This document shows positions 17,000 through 24,961 of a stretch of 52,249 bases of DNA, piece by piece. Within the stretch, counting starts at the first letter, position 1, and each line of letters begins with the position of its first letter. The translations under genes were made by a program, and so were the position numbers. Location: contig JAHHQQ010000015.1 of assembly GCA_020026275.1 (NCBI GenBank), positions 1-52,249 on the forward strand, written 5' to 3'. The notes under the pieces were generated by a model that worked only from the letters and a program-made list of their open reading frames with translations, made no database searches and had not been told where the DNA came from. The DNA comes from Bacteroidales bacterium (GTDB taxonomy: Bacteria > Bacteroidota > Bacteroidia > Bacteroidales > UBA932).

Positions 17000-17347
17000 T
17001 TATTTCTTCAGCAGATCTTCGATGTGCTGAACATAATCCAGTGTGGTGTCTTGTGTGAAGATCAGCTCCGGAATGATACGGAACTGTTTGGCAATCAGGC
17101 GGCCAAGTTCTCCTCTGTAGGACTTGACATTGTCCTGTAGGGTCTTCATCACTTCTTCCGCTTTGCTGGAAGGGAAGATGCTGACAAATACTTTCGCGAC
17201 AGAGAGGTCCGGACTGATGCGGACTTCGCTGACGGTCACCATGGCGCCGCCGAAGACGGCCATACCTTTGCTGCGGATGATTTCAGCAAGAACCTTCTGC
17301 AGTTCCCTGGCGACTTTGAGCTGTCGTGTGCTTGGTTCTTTTTCCAT
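17000..17347 (-). CDS. rbfA: 30S ribosome-binding factor A
   Basis: A 115-residue late 30S assembly factor needed for 16S rRNA 5'-end maturation and cold growth. The single KH-like domain shows STRQLKVARELQKVLAEII, VTVSEVRISPDLSVAKVFVSIFP and the C-terminal RIIPELIFTQDTTLDYVQHIEDLLKK, all typical of RbfA. The length is normal. The start codon lies 2 nt after the tyrS stop, so the two genes are translationally close and surely cotranscribed, with the LolC/E-type permease downstream. Because of that, the tyrS promoter at 18680-18711 probably drives all three. Confidence 0.94.
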   Translation of the reverse strand: MEKEPSTRQLKVARELQKVLAEIIRSKGMAVFGGAMVTVSEVRISPDLSVAKVFVSIFPSSKAEEVMKTLQDNVKSYRGELGRLIAKQFRIIPELIFTQDTTLDYVQHIEDLLKK

Positions 17348-17349
17348 AA

Positions 17350-18642
17350 TTATTTCTCGATAGTGATGATGAAGTAATTCTTCTTGCCTTTCTGTGCAAG
17401 AATGTATTTACCGTCGATGATGTCTTTTCCGCTGACTTCGTAGTTGATGTCGCTGACCTTGTCCTTGTTGATGCTCACACCGTTGCCGGAAACCATCTTG
17501 CGGGCTTCGCCCTTGGATGGGAACACTTCTGTCTTGACGGCGAGCAGGTCCAGGATGTTGCAAGGGAGCTCTGAAGCGCTGAGGTTGAAGGTTTTCACTC
17601 CGGAGAAGACGGCGAGGAAGGTCCTTTCGTCCAATTTCCTCAGTTCCTCTGAAGTGGAGTTGCCGAACAGCATCTTGGAAGCGGCAACAGCATTCTCATA
17701 TTCCGCTTCACCGTGTACCATGACGGTGATCTCTTTGGCGAGCAGCTTCTGGAGAGAACGCTGGCCAGGATCTTCATGGTGTTTGGCAACGGCTTCTTCC
17801 ACCTGCTCTTGGGTGAGCATGGTGAAGATCTTGATGTATTTTTCAGCATCTTCGTCGCTGACGTTGAGCCAGAACTGATAGAACTCGTATGGGGAGGTCT
17901 TCTCTGGATCCAGCCAGATGTTTCCTTTTTCGGTCTTGCCGAATTTCTTTCCGTCTGCCTTTCTGATGAGCGGACAGGTGAGGGCATAGGCCTCTTTGCC
18001 CAGTTTTCTGCGGATCAGTTCAGTACCGGTGGTGATGTTGCCCCACTGGTCGCTGCCACCCATCTGGAGGGTACAGCCTTTGTTCTCATAGAGCCAAAGG
18101 AAATCATATCCCTGGAGCAGCTGGTAGCTGAATTCAGTGAAGGACATACCTTCGGAGGAGTCTCTTGAAAGCCTCATCTTTACGGAATCTTTCGCCATCA
18201 TATAATTGACGGTGATATGTTTTCCGATATCACGGATGAAGTTCAAGAATGAGTAGTTCTTCATCCAGTCATAGTTGTTCACCAGTTCGGCCTTGTTGGG
18301 GATATCTGAATCAAAATCCAGGAAATGGGAGAGCTGCTTCTTGATGCAGGCGATGTTGTGCTGCAAGGTCTCTTCGTCAAGCAGGTTCCTTTCCTGTGAT
18401 TTCATGGAAGGGTCGCCGATCATGCCGGTCGCACCGCCGACCAGGGCGAAAGGTTTGTGGCCACATTCCTGGAAATGTTTGAGAATCATGACACTGACCA
18501 GATGGCCGATGTGAAGAGAGTCTGCAGTCGGGTCTATTCCTACATATGCGGCAGTTGGACCTTCCATCAATTTTTCTTCTGTGCCAGGCATGATATCTTG
18601 GACCATGCCCCTCCATTTCAATTCTTCGACAAAGTTTTTCAT
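17350..18642 (-). CDS. tyrS: Tyrosyl-tRNA synthetase
   Basis: A 430-residue class I aminoacyl-tRNA synthetase charging tRNA-Tyr. HIGH is present at residues 44-47 (LHIGHLVS), the tyrosine/tRNA pocket at GGSDQWGNITTG (195-206), and the KMSKS-equivalent is KFGKT at 233-237. A C-terminal S4-like RNA-binding domain (about 360-430, including KGEARKMVSGNGVSINKDKV) is complete. It belongs to the TyrRS group with KFGKS-like second signature, common in Bacteroidota and Gram-positives. First gene of the tyrS-rbfA-permease transcript. Confidence 0.97.
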   Translation of the reverse strand: MKNFVEELKWRGMVQDIMPGTEEKLMEGPTAAYVGIDPTADSLHIGHLVSVMILKHFQECGHKPFALVGGATGMIGDPSMKSQERNLLDEETLQHNIACIKKQLSHFLDFDSDIPNKAELVNNYDWMKNYSFLNFIRDIGKHITVNYMMAKDSVKMRLSRDSSEGMSFTEFSYQLLQGYDFLWLYENKGCTLQMGGSDQWGNITTGTELIRRKLGKEAYALTCPLIRKADGKKFGKTEKGNIWLDPEKTSPYEFYQFWLNVSDEDAEKYIKIFTMLTQEQVEEAVAKHHEDPGQRSLQKLLAKEITVMVHGEAEYENAVAASKMLFGNSTSEELRKLDERTFLAVFSGVKTFNLSASELPCNILDLLAVKTEVFPSKGEARKMVSGNGVSINKDKVSDINYEVSGKDIIDGKYILAQKGKKNYFIITIEK

Positions 18643-18679
18643 TGTATCTTTTTCTTTATATTATCTTATCCAAACTTCA

Positions 18680-18711
18680 CAAAGTTAGATAATTTAGATT
18701 CTTCAATCAAA
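18680..18711 (-). promoter_or_regulatory. Promoter of tyrS-rbfA-permease
   Basis: On the minus strand, TTTG (18708-18711), exactly 20 bp, then TAACTTTG (18680-18687), a perfect TAnnTTTG. The predicted 5' leader is about 33 nt, too short for a T-box. Confidence 0.65.
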
Positions 18712-18757
18712 TATACGGCCACCTTTTTGTCATGACAAAAATCCAATTGTCCGAATA

Positions 18758-18788
18758 TTGGTATTTTGCATATAAAACTGTAAATTTG
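18758..18788 (+). promoter_or_regulatory. Promoter of tpiA
   Basis: TTG (18758-18760), 20 bp, perfect TAAATTTG (18781-18788). The predicted start site lies about 30 nt before the tpiA ATG. Confidence 0.65.
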
Positions 18789-18824
18789 TACGATTTTATG
18801 AAATTATCTAAAATTGATATAGAA

Positions 18825-19580
18825 ATGAGAAAACACATTGTTGCAGGTAACTGGAAAATGAACACTACAGTTCCTGAAGGTATCGAGCTTGCAAAAGCTG
18901 TTGCAGCCAAATCAGTAGAAACTCCAGAATCAGTAGGGCTGATCGTCGCTCCTCCTTTCACTCATCTTGCTTCCGTAGCTGAGGCTCTCAAAGGCTCAAA
19001 GGTGGCCCTTTCCGCTCAGAATTGCGCTGATCACACCAAGGGTGCCTACACTGGAGAAGTCGCTGTTGACATGCTTGCTTCTGCCGGCTGTACTTACACC
19101 ATCCTCGGTCACTCAGAGAGAAGACAGTATTACGGTGAGACTGACCAGACTCTCGTAGAGAAAGTGAAACTTGCTCTTGCCGCCAATCTTGGTGTCATCT
19201 TCTGCGTTGGTGAGAACCTCGAGCAGAGAGAGGCCGGCAAACATTTCGAAGTGGTTACAGATCAGATCAAGAATGTGCTCTTCCAGTTCTCTGCAGAGGA
19301 TATGAAAAACGTGGTCATCGCATATGAGCCAGTTTGGGCAATCGGTACCGGCAAAACTGCATCTGCAGAGCAGGCACAGGAAATCCACGCTTGCATCCGT
19401 AAGGTAGTCGCTGACCAGTTCGGTGCGCAGGTTGCAGAGGATATGACCATCCTTTACGGTGGCAGCTGCAAGCCATCTAACGCCAAAGAGCTCTTCGCTT
19501 GCCCTGATATCGACGGTGGTCTGATCGGTGGTGCCGCTCTTAAGGCTGATGATTTCATCGCAATTGCAATGTCCTTCTAA
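18825..19580 (+). CDS. tpiA: Triosephosphate isomerase
   Basis: A 251-residue TIM-barrel enzyme interconverting DHAP and glyceraldehyde-3-phosphate in glycolysis. N-terminal VAGNWKMN supplies the catalytic lysine (K11), ILGHSERR the electrophilic histidine, and AYEPVWAIGTGKTA the catalytic glutamate and loop 6; the phosphate-binding ILYGGSCKPSNA and GLIGGAALK close the barrel. The ATG at 18825 is chosen because MRKHIVAGNWKMN is the canonical N-terminus; an upstream in-frame start would place 31 residues of AT-rich leader across the promoter. DHAP is also a NadA substrate, but that is a metabolic link only. Single-gene transcript. Confidence 0.97.
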   Translation: MRKHIVAGNWKMNTTVPEGIELAKAVAAKSVETPESVGLIVAPPFTHLASVAEALKGSKVALSAQNCADHTKGAYTGEVAVDMLASAGCTYTILGHSERRQYYGETDQTLVEKVKLALAANLGVIFCVGENLEQREAGKHFEVVTDQIKNVLFQFSAEDMKNVVIAYEPVWAIGTGKTASAEQAQEIHACIRKVVADQFGAQVAEDMTILYGGSCKPSNAKELFACPDIDGGLIGGAALKADDFIAIAMSF

Positions 19581-19625
19581 TTTTTACAGCCTGATGGAAA
19601 GTCAGGTTTGTTTCAGAATGAAATG

Positions 19626-19657
19626 AAGCCCGGTTTTGCCGGGCTTTCTCTTTTTCT
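19626..19657 (+). terminator. Terminator after tpiA
   Basis: Stem AAGCCCGG / CCGGGCTT (19626-19633 and 19639-19646), loop TTTTG, then a T-rich tract. Confidence 0.88.
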
Positions 19658-19720
19658 GACGGGAGGTCTTCCTCTCTGCCTTTTGTGGCGCATGTTTATT
19701 TCCCGAATGGGGTAAATGAC

Positions 19721-19751
19721 AAAAAACTGTTGCCCTGGCAGGAACAACAGT
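19721..19751 (-). terminator. Terminator after the mini-histone gene
   Basis: On the minus strand, ACTGTTG (19745-19751) pairs with CAACAGT (19726-19732), with additional CC/GG pairing past a bulge. A run of six T follows on the minus strand (19721-19726). Confidence 0.75.
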
Positions 19752-19774
19752 CTCTTTCTTTTTGAAGATTCAAA

Positions 19775-19948
19775 TTACTTGGAAGCCTCTACTGATGCTT
19801 TTCTGAATTCTTTGAAATCCTTCATGAGAGCCAAAGCTGCTTTGCGTGCACGTGCACCTGCGGCTTTGTTGCCCTTTTCTACCTGTGCGTCAGCATTCGC
19901 TACGAATTCTGCGTACTCGGCTTTAATCTGTTCAACAAGTGCTTTCAT
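19775..19948 (-). CDS. Histone H1-like (Hc1-type) small basic protein
   Basis: A 57-residue lysine/alanine-rich protein that is easy to miss because of its size. It begins MKALVEQIKAEYAEFVANAD and continues with a KGNKAAGARARKAAL segment and an FKEFRKASVEASK end. This is the short histone H1/Hc1-like family common in Bacteroides and relatives, named for similarity to the chlamydial Hc1; it is predicted to form two helices and bind DNA in the nucleoid. The residue order (acidic helix, GNKAAGARARKA hinge, basic helix) is characteristic. It is convergent with tpiA, with its own terminator, and has no clear -7 box in the 180 nt upstream. Confidence 0.88.
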   Translation of the reverse strand: MKALVEQIKAEYAEFVANADAQVEKGNKAAGARARKAALALMKDFKEFRKASVEASK

Positions 19949-20132
19949 AATTGCCTTTTGTTATTTGTTAAATAAATAGGTATCAAAACTGGCTGCAATG
20001 TAAGTATTGTAACGTTAAAATGCAAATAAAACTACTCAAATCGTTACTATTTTGCGCTAGAAGCTTGATTTTTAGTATTCTGTCGCTGATATTTTATGAT
20101 ATTTTCTGAATGGAGACACTCTAGGGACGTAG

Positions 20133-20699
20133 TTACATTTTTGTATTCAATGAGTTCATGGTCCGGTCCGGGCCAATCAAAGCAAAGGATTTGATACCTT
20201 CGATGGTTCTCTCGCAAATGGCTGGAATCTTTTCTTTTTCTTCCTCATCCATCTCGCCAATTACAAAACTGACCTGCTGCCCTTTGGTGAAATCATTTCC
20301 AATTCCCAATCTTACCCGGCAGTAATTTTGGGTCCCAAGAAGTTCGTTGATGTTTTTGAGTCCATTGTGTCCGCCATCGCTTCCTTTTTTCCTCATCCGG
20401 ATGGAACCTAAAGGAAGGTTGAGGTCGTCACAGATTACCAGCAGATTTTCCAGTGGCAATTTGAGTTTGTTTACCCAGTACCGTACTGCATTTCCGCTGA
20501 GGTTCATATAGGTAGAGGGCTTGAGCAGAATGAATTTCCGACCTTTGAATGAGATTTCGGTCACTGCGCCGTAGCGTTCGTCCTTAAAAACAGCATTGGA
20601 TGCCTTTGCCCAGGCATCCAACACCATAAATCCCATATTGTGTCTGGTATTCGCGTATTCCGCTCCGATGTTTCCTAATCCGACAATCAGATAGTTCAT
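20133..20699 (-). CDS. pth: Peptidyl-tRNA hydrolase
   Basis: A 188-residue Pth that releases peptides from prematurely dropped peptidyl-tRNA. Catalytic and binding residues line up with E. coli Pth: N10 and H20 (VGLGN, NTRHNMGF), N66 (STYMNLSG), D91/D92 (CDDLNLPLG) and N112 (GGHNGLKN). Length is typical. Start: the MNYLIVGLGN codon at 20699 is preferred; a start 18 nt upstream would add six residues not seen in the family. The gene follows rplY by 20 nt, the conserved rplY-pth pair of many bacteria, and shares its promoter. Confidence 0.96.
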   Translation of the reverse strand: MNYLIVGLGNIGAEYANTRHNMGFMVLDAWAKASNAVFKDERYGAVTEISFKGRKFILLKPSTYMNLSGNAVRYWVNKLKLPLENLLVICDDLNLPLGSIRMRKKGSDGGHNGLKNINELLGTQNYCRVRLGIGNDFTKGQQVSFVIGEMDEEEKEKIPAICERTIEGIKSFALIGPDRTMNSLNTKM

Positions 20700-20719
20700 A
20701 CCAGAATATATGTTCAAAA

Positions 20720-21295
20720 TTATTCTGCGTCAGCTGCAGCTGCCATATTTCGAGTCGCTTTTACACCGCAGATGATGGTATCCTTTGAAGTGAGGATATT
20801 GATGTTCTCGTAGCTGAGGGAACCTGCGACAATTACCTGTGCGATACCCAGATTGGTGATATCAACATCAAGCTGGTCTGGAAGGTTCTTCATCAATGCG
20901 CTTACGCGGAGACTGCGCTGCCTCTGGAAGAATTTGCCACCGGCCTGAACACCTTTGGCATGACCTGTGATGTTGAGAGGAAGTTTGATGGCGATTGGCT
21001 GCTCCTCGTTCACCTGAAGGAAATCTGCATGGAGGCAAAGATCCTCAATTGGATGGAACTGGGTTTCGTGAAGGATAGCGGTATATTTCTGACCATTGTC
21101 CAAAACGAGGTCAATGATGTATGCTGATGGAGTATGAGTGAGACCCTTCAGATCTTTTGCAGATACGGTGAAGAGAACATTCTCCAAACCTTTGCCATAG
21201 AGGTTGCATGGTACGAGACCTTCTTTGCGGAAAGCTTTGATGGTAGCTTTGTTGCCAACTGTACGAACTTGGCCTTTCAATTCAAAATGATTCAT
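20720..21295 (-). CDS. rplY: 50S ribosomal protein L25, general stress protein Ctc type
   Basis: A 191-residue two-domain L25/Ctc protein that binds 5S rRNA in the large subunit. The N-terminal L25 domain (about 1-92; KAFRKEGLVPCNLYGKG, YTAILHETQFHPIEDLCLHADFLQV) is followed by the TL5/Ctc C-terminal beta domain (about 98-185; GHAKGVQAGGKFFQRQRSLRVSALMKNLPDQLDVDITNLGIAQ). An unusually short and alanine-rich tail ends the protein. It heads the rplY-pth operon and has a predicted leader of roughly 80 nt with two hairpins. Confidence 0.95.
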   Translation of the reverse strand: MNHFELKGQVRTVGNKATIKAFRKEGLVPCNLYGKGLENVLFTVSAKDLKGLTHTPSAYIIDLVLDNGQKYTAILHETQFHPIEDLCLHADFLQVNEEQPIAIKLPLNITGHAKGVQAGGKFFQRQRSLRVSALMKNLPDQLDVDITNLGIAQVIVAGSLSYENINILTSKDTIICGVKATRNMAAAADAE

Positions 21296-21323
21296 TTCTT
21301 ATGTTTTTTAAATGTGTTACTCA

Positions 21324-21369
21324 GTCTGCTTCTGCAGACCCCATTGCACCAAAAGAGTCGAACTCTTTT
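21324..21369 (-). promoter_or_regulatory. Structured 5' leader of rplY
   Basis: Two perfect inverted repeats lie between the predicted start site and the rplY start: AAAAGAGT/ACTCTTTT (21351-21358, 21362-21369, loop CGA) at the very 5' end and GTCTGC/GCAGAC (21324-21329, 21334-21339, loop TTCT). Such leaders can bind the ribosomal protein itself. No T-run follows, so attenuation is unlikely. Confidence 0.4.
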
Positions 21370-21380
21370 TCATGCGGGCG

Positions 21381-21411
21381 CAAATATAGCGAAATATCTT
21401 GAAAAGACCAA
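21381..21411 (-). promoter_or_regulatory. Promoter of rplY-pth
   Basis: On the minus strand, TTG (21409-21411), 20 bp, perfect TATATTTG (21381-21388). Confidence 0.65.
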
Positions 21412-21439
21412 GAAGTGTTTCTGTTTTATGAAAATCAAC

Positions 21440-22753
21440 TTACCGCACCAGTGAGGTCTGCCGGTTCCAGATGAGGGAACGGTAGTAGTCGTTCAGGACA
21501 GGATTTCCCTGACAAGGCAGATACATGCTCAGGCCACAGTTGACCCGAATCGGGAAACGTTGCAGGAACTGTTCTGTATGTGCTTCGTATTCAACACATT
21601 CGGAAATTGCCACATCCAGCCGGGCTGTCTCTTCTGCCGTGATTCCAGCATGGACGAGGATGTCTTTGAGGTCGTAGAACCAATGTTTGTTCAGTGTGAA
21701 GAATCCTTGGATCGCATAGGCGTCGAGCGCGGCGATCGGGCCCCTGTATTTCTCAAACAGTTCTGCGCAGATTGTCTGGAGCCGTTCCAGTTTGTCGCAG
21801 CGGATGAGGGAGATGGTCGCGGAACGTTCCATTTCTGAAGGCTTCTGGGCGTAGAAGTTGCAGTAGTCCCGGCAGATGCCCTTCAGATCCGGCTCCTTTT
21901 TCAGGAACAGATGCTCCAGCAGGGTGTTGTACTGGATACCGTCTGCCAGAATCTCTGTCTGGGAGGCGAGGAGGTAGTCGGTCTTTCCCTGAAGTTCGCT
22001 GGCAATCTCCACTCCACCACAGAGGCAGGCATCCGCGATGATATAGTCCAGATGCATCGGAATGGCTTCGGCAAATTTGCGGAGATCCATTTCGTAACTG
22101 GTCAGCCGGCCGTTCTTCCGGATATTCTCTTGTCCAAATGATTTGAGTAACGGAAAGTCGTCAGGTTTCTCTGGCCTGTACTGCAAAGGGGCGGAAAGTG
22201 AAAGACCTTCTGTCGGAGTATTGTTGTAATATCCAACAGGCAGCCAGCCCGTCGCATGTGACGAGAACAGCAATCCGTAGCTTGCGGCCGGGAAATGTTC
22301 ATGTGCGAATTCAAGAGCCGTCCTGAAGGTGACGGAAGAGACTGCCGGGGTGCCTTCCGGAAAGATGAACAAGGTATCTCTTACGGGTTGTCCTGCCGCA
22401 TTTTTGGAGAGTTGGAAGATGACAGGCGCATTCTTTTCGCCGTAGCGTTCATTCGTTCCTGCAAATTTCGAACAGACCAGTACAACATCCGCATTTCTGT
22501 TTTTGGGAGGCAGGTAGTAATGTTCCAATGTATCCAGATTGTTTCGGATATAATCTGAAAGGTTGTTGTGGGCGGCCATATAAAGTATCAGCACTTTTCT
22601 GCTTTCTTCGGAAGGAAGCCTGTCGGCCTCCACAATAGGGTCACTCCTCCAATTCGTCTGCCCCCGGCCGGTGAAATTATCTTTGGAACAGGAAGCGGAG
22701 AGGAAGATGAATGCCAACACACAGCTGGCGAATATTTTGTATCTTGCTGGCAT
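21440..22753 (-). CDS. Clostripain-family (C11) cysteine peptidase, lipoprotein
   Basis: A 437-residue predicted lipoprotein: signal residues 1-21, lipobox FLSASC with C22. The C11 catalytic pair is visible: H166 in FSSHATGW and C243 in IIADACLCGGVE. The family (clostripain, PmC11, fragipain) cleaves after Arg or Lys and is often secreted or surface-bound in gut Bacteroidales. LILYMAAHNNLSDYIRNNL (55-73) is the typical start of the caspase-like fold. The length is normal for the short form, and no autocatalytic linker is evident. Start: MPARYKIF is preferred; a start 14 codons upstream would weaken the signal peptide. It is divergent from a DPP III lipoprotein gene, with both -7 boxes in the 135-nt spacer, so the two peptidases may be regulated together. 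Confidence 0.85.
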   Translation of the reverse strand: MPARYKIFASCVLAFIFLSASCSKDNFTGRGQTNWRSDPIVEADRLPSEESRKVLILYMAAHNNLSDYIRNNLDTLEHYYLPPKNRNADVVLVCSKFAGTNERYGEKNAPVIFQLSKNAAGQPVRDTLFIFPEGTPAVSSVTFRTALEFAHEHFPAASYGLLFSSHATGWLPVGYYNNTPTEGLSLSAPLQYRPEKPDDFPLLKSFGQENIRKNGRLTSYEMDLRKFAEAIPMHLDYIIADACLCGGVEIASELQGKTDYLLASQTEILADGIQYNTLLEHLFLKKEPDLKGICRDYCNFYAQKPSEMERSATISLIRCDKLERLQTICAELFEKYRGPIAALDAYAIQGFFTLNKHWFYDLKDILVHAGITAEETARLDVAISECVEYEAHTEQFLQRFPIRVNCGLSMYLPCQGNPVLNDYYRSLIWNRQTSLVR

Positions 22754-22782
22754 CAATTTCTTTTTTCGTATTTCACTAAATG

Positions 22783-22790
22783 CAAATATA
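22783..22790 (-). promoter_or_regulatory. -7 box of the clostripain-like gene
   Basis: Perfect TATATTTG on the minus strand, 29 nt before the start codon. No -33 TTG at standard spacing. Confidence 0.45.
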
Positions 22791-22812
22791 GTCATTGGCG
22801 ATCATTTTTTCT

Positions 22813-22820
22813 TATATTTG
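22813..22820 (+). promoter_or_regulatory. -7 box of the DPP III gene
   Basis: Perfect TATATTTG, about 68 nt before the start. The nearest TTG (22795-22797) is only 15 bp upstream. It lies 22 nt from the oppositely oriented -7 box of the neighbouring peptidase gene. Confidence 0.45.
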
Positions 22821-22888
22821 TAAAAAGAAATTGCCTCTGCAAAGAGACGGCCTCCATTGAAAAAGAGATCATTAAAAAGAAAATAAGA

Positions 22889-24892
22889 ATGAAAACACTT
22901 TCCAAAATGTTGTTGACCTTGGGAACTGTCGCCACATTCACTTCTTGTGCCGGTGACAAAAAAACAGAATCAGATTTCAAATATCTGGTGGACCAGTTCG
23001 CTGACTTGAAGATCATCCGTTACCAGATTCCTGGTTGGGATGAGCTTTCCTTGCAGCAGAAAGAATATGCCTACCATCTGGGTGAAGCCGCCAAATACGG
23101 CCGTGACATCACATGGGACCAGTATTGCAAAGGAAACCTTCCTTTGAGACATGTCCTTGAGAACATCCTCGAGAATTATCAGGGGGACAAGGGGGACGGA
23201 GAGTGGGAGAATTTCCTCGTCTATGCCAAAAGAGTGTTCTTCAGCAATGGTATCCACCATCATTATGCCGAAGACAAATTCTTCCCGACCTGCTCCAAAG
23301 AATATTTCCAGTCTTTGATGGAAGCAGTCGGAGACGGAGACAAATGTGCCGTCATCCTTCCTTATGTGTATGACCGCAACATCTATCCTCAGAGAAGGTC
23401 CACTTCCAGAGACGGAGACATCGTCGCTCTGTCCGCAGTCAATTTCTATGACGGCGTGACTCGTGAAGAAGCAGACCGCTACTACAAGTCCATCATGGAT
23501 GTCAATGACCCGACTCCAATTTCATACGGCCTGAACTCCAAGCTGGTGAAGGGCACTGACGGCAAAATCCATGAAGATGTCTGGAAAATCGGCGGTACCT
23601 ATGGATCTGCCCTGGAAAAGATTGCCGCAGAATTGAAGAAAGCCGCAGCCGTCGCTGAAAACGAGCATCAGAAGATCGCGCTGGAGAAACTTATCTCCTA
23701 TTATGAGACCGGAGACCTGAACACTTGGGATGAATTCAACATCGAGTGGGTAAAAGATACGCTCGGTACCGTAGATTTCGTGAACGGCTTCATCGAAGAT
23801 TACGATGACCCTCTCGGACGCAAGGCTACTTGGGAAGGCTATGTCAATATCAAGGATCAGGGGGCTTCCAGAAGGACCAAGATTTTGAGTGAGAACGCCC
23901 AGTGGTTCGAGCACAATTCTCCAGTGGATGACCGTTTCAAGAAAGAGACTGTGAAAGGCATTACTGCCAAAGTGGTGAATGGTGTCGTTCTGGCCGGTGC
24001 CTGCTATCCATCCACTCCAATCGGAATCAACCTGCCGAATGCGGACTGGATCCGCAAGGACCACGGTTCCAAATCTGTCACCATCGCCAACATCACTCAC
24101 GCCTATGACTATGCGGCTCAGGAGTCTCCAAAGAGCACGCTGACCGAGTTCGCCTATTCTGAAGAAGAGGTGAAGCTGGCGAAAGAATATGGCGGCTATG
24201 CAGATGAAATCCATACTGACCTGCACGAATGTCTGGGACACGCTTCCGGTCAGCTGCTTCCTGGAGTTCCGTCCACTTCATTGGGCGAATATCAGTCCGC
24301 TCTGGAAGAAGCTCGTGCCGACCTTTTCGGCCTGTATTTCATCGCAGATCCGAAGATGCAGGAATTGGGAATCGTCAAGAGTGACAATACCTGGAAAGCA
24401 CAGTATGCCAACTATATCAGAAATGGTCTGATGGTCCAGTTCTCCAGAGTGGAGCTGGGTCGTCCGAACACAGAGGCGCACATGCAGAACCGCAAGCTGA
24501 TTGCTGAGTGGTGCTATGAGAAGGGAGCAGACAAGAAGGTCATCGAGAAGAAGGTCAAAGACGGCAAGACCTATTTCGTTGTCAATGACTTCAAAGCATT
24601 GAGAGGCCTGTTCGCTGAACTGCTCGCAGAAATCCAGCGCATCAAATCTGAAGGTGACTATGAGGCTGGCAAGGCATTGATTGAAAACTATGCTGTCCAC
24701 ATTGACCCTGAACTTCACAAGGAAGTGCTGGAGCGTTATGCGGCCCTGGATCTCAAGCCTTACGGCGGATTCATCAATCCGGACATCGTTCCCGTGGAGG
24801 AAAACGGCAAGATCGTTGACTACAAGCTCGACTACAAGGACAATTTCTTGCAGCAGCAGCTGGATTACGGTAAGAAATATAGGACACTTTAG
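22889..24892 (+). CDS. Dipeptidyl peptidase III (M49), lipoprotein
   Basis: A 667-residue zinc metallopeptidase that releases dipeptides from oligopeptide N-termini. The signal ends in FTSC, so C20 is predicted to be lipidated. The M49 motif is HECLGH (residues 446-451), the five-residue HExxGH form with Cys known from the Bacteroides thetaiotaomicron enzyme, and the second motif EEARAD (473-478) supplies the remaining zinc ligand. Length matches the B. thetaiotaomicron homologue (about 675). Although eukaryotic DPP III is cytosolic, the lipobox suggests an envelope location here. The ATG at 22889 (MKTLSK) is required for the signal; the reading frame is open upstream without similarity. With the divergent C11 peptidase it would allow stepwise degradation of peptides. 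Confidence 0.93.
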   Translation: MKTLSKMLLTLGTVATFTSCAGDKKTESDFKYLVDQFADLKIIRYQIPGWDELSLQQKEYAYHLGEAAKYGRDITWDQYCKGNLPLRHVLENILENYQGDKGDGEWENFLVYAKRVFFSNGIHHHYAEDKFFPTCSKEYFQSLMEAVGDGDKCAVILPYVYDRNIYPQRRSTSRDGDIVALSAVNFYDGVTREEADRYYKSIMDVNDPTPISYGLNSKLVKGTDGKIHEDVWKIGGTYGSALEKIAAELKKAAAVAENEHQKIALEKLISYYETGDLNTWDEFNIEWVKDTLGTVDFVNGFIEDYDDPLGRKATWEGYVNIKDQGASRRTKILSENAQWFEHNSPVDDRFKKETVKGITAKVVNGVVLAGACYPSTPIGINLPNADWIRKDHGSKSVTIANITHAYDYAAQESPKSTLTEFAYSEEEVKLAKEYGGYADEIHTDLHECLGHASGQLLPGVPSTSLGEYQSALEEARADLFGLYFIADPKMQELGIVKSDNTWKAQYANYIRNGLMVQFSRVELGRPNTEAHMQNRKLIAEWCYEKGADKKVIEKKVKDGKTYFVVNDFKALRGLFAELLAEIQRIKSEGDYEAGKALIENYAVHIDPELHKEVLERYAALDLKPYGGFINPDIVPVEENGKIVDYKLDYKDNFLQQQLDYGKKYRTL

Positions 24893-24913
24893 TCCGAATT
24901 CCACTATATTTTG

Positions 24914-24947
24914 AAGGCTTGCACTGTTGGGTGCAAGCCTTTATTTT
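24914..24947 (+). terminator. Terminator after the DPP III gene
   Basis: An 11-bp perfect stem (AAGGCTTGCAC 24914-24924 with 24931-24941), loop TGTTGG, T-run to 24949. It overlaps the promoter of xerD. Confidence 0.85.
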
Positions 24948-24956
24948 TTATATTTG
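24927..24956 (+). promoter_or_regulatory. Promoter of xerD, placed for a leaderless mRNA
   Basis: TTG (24927-24929) in the loop of the preceding terminator, 19 bp, perfect TATATTTG (24949-24956). The start codon begins at 24962, only 5 nt after the -7 box, where the transcription start itself is expected. Confidence 0.6.
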
Positions 24957-24961
24957 CGTGT

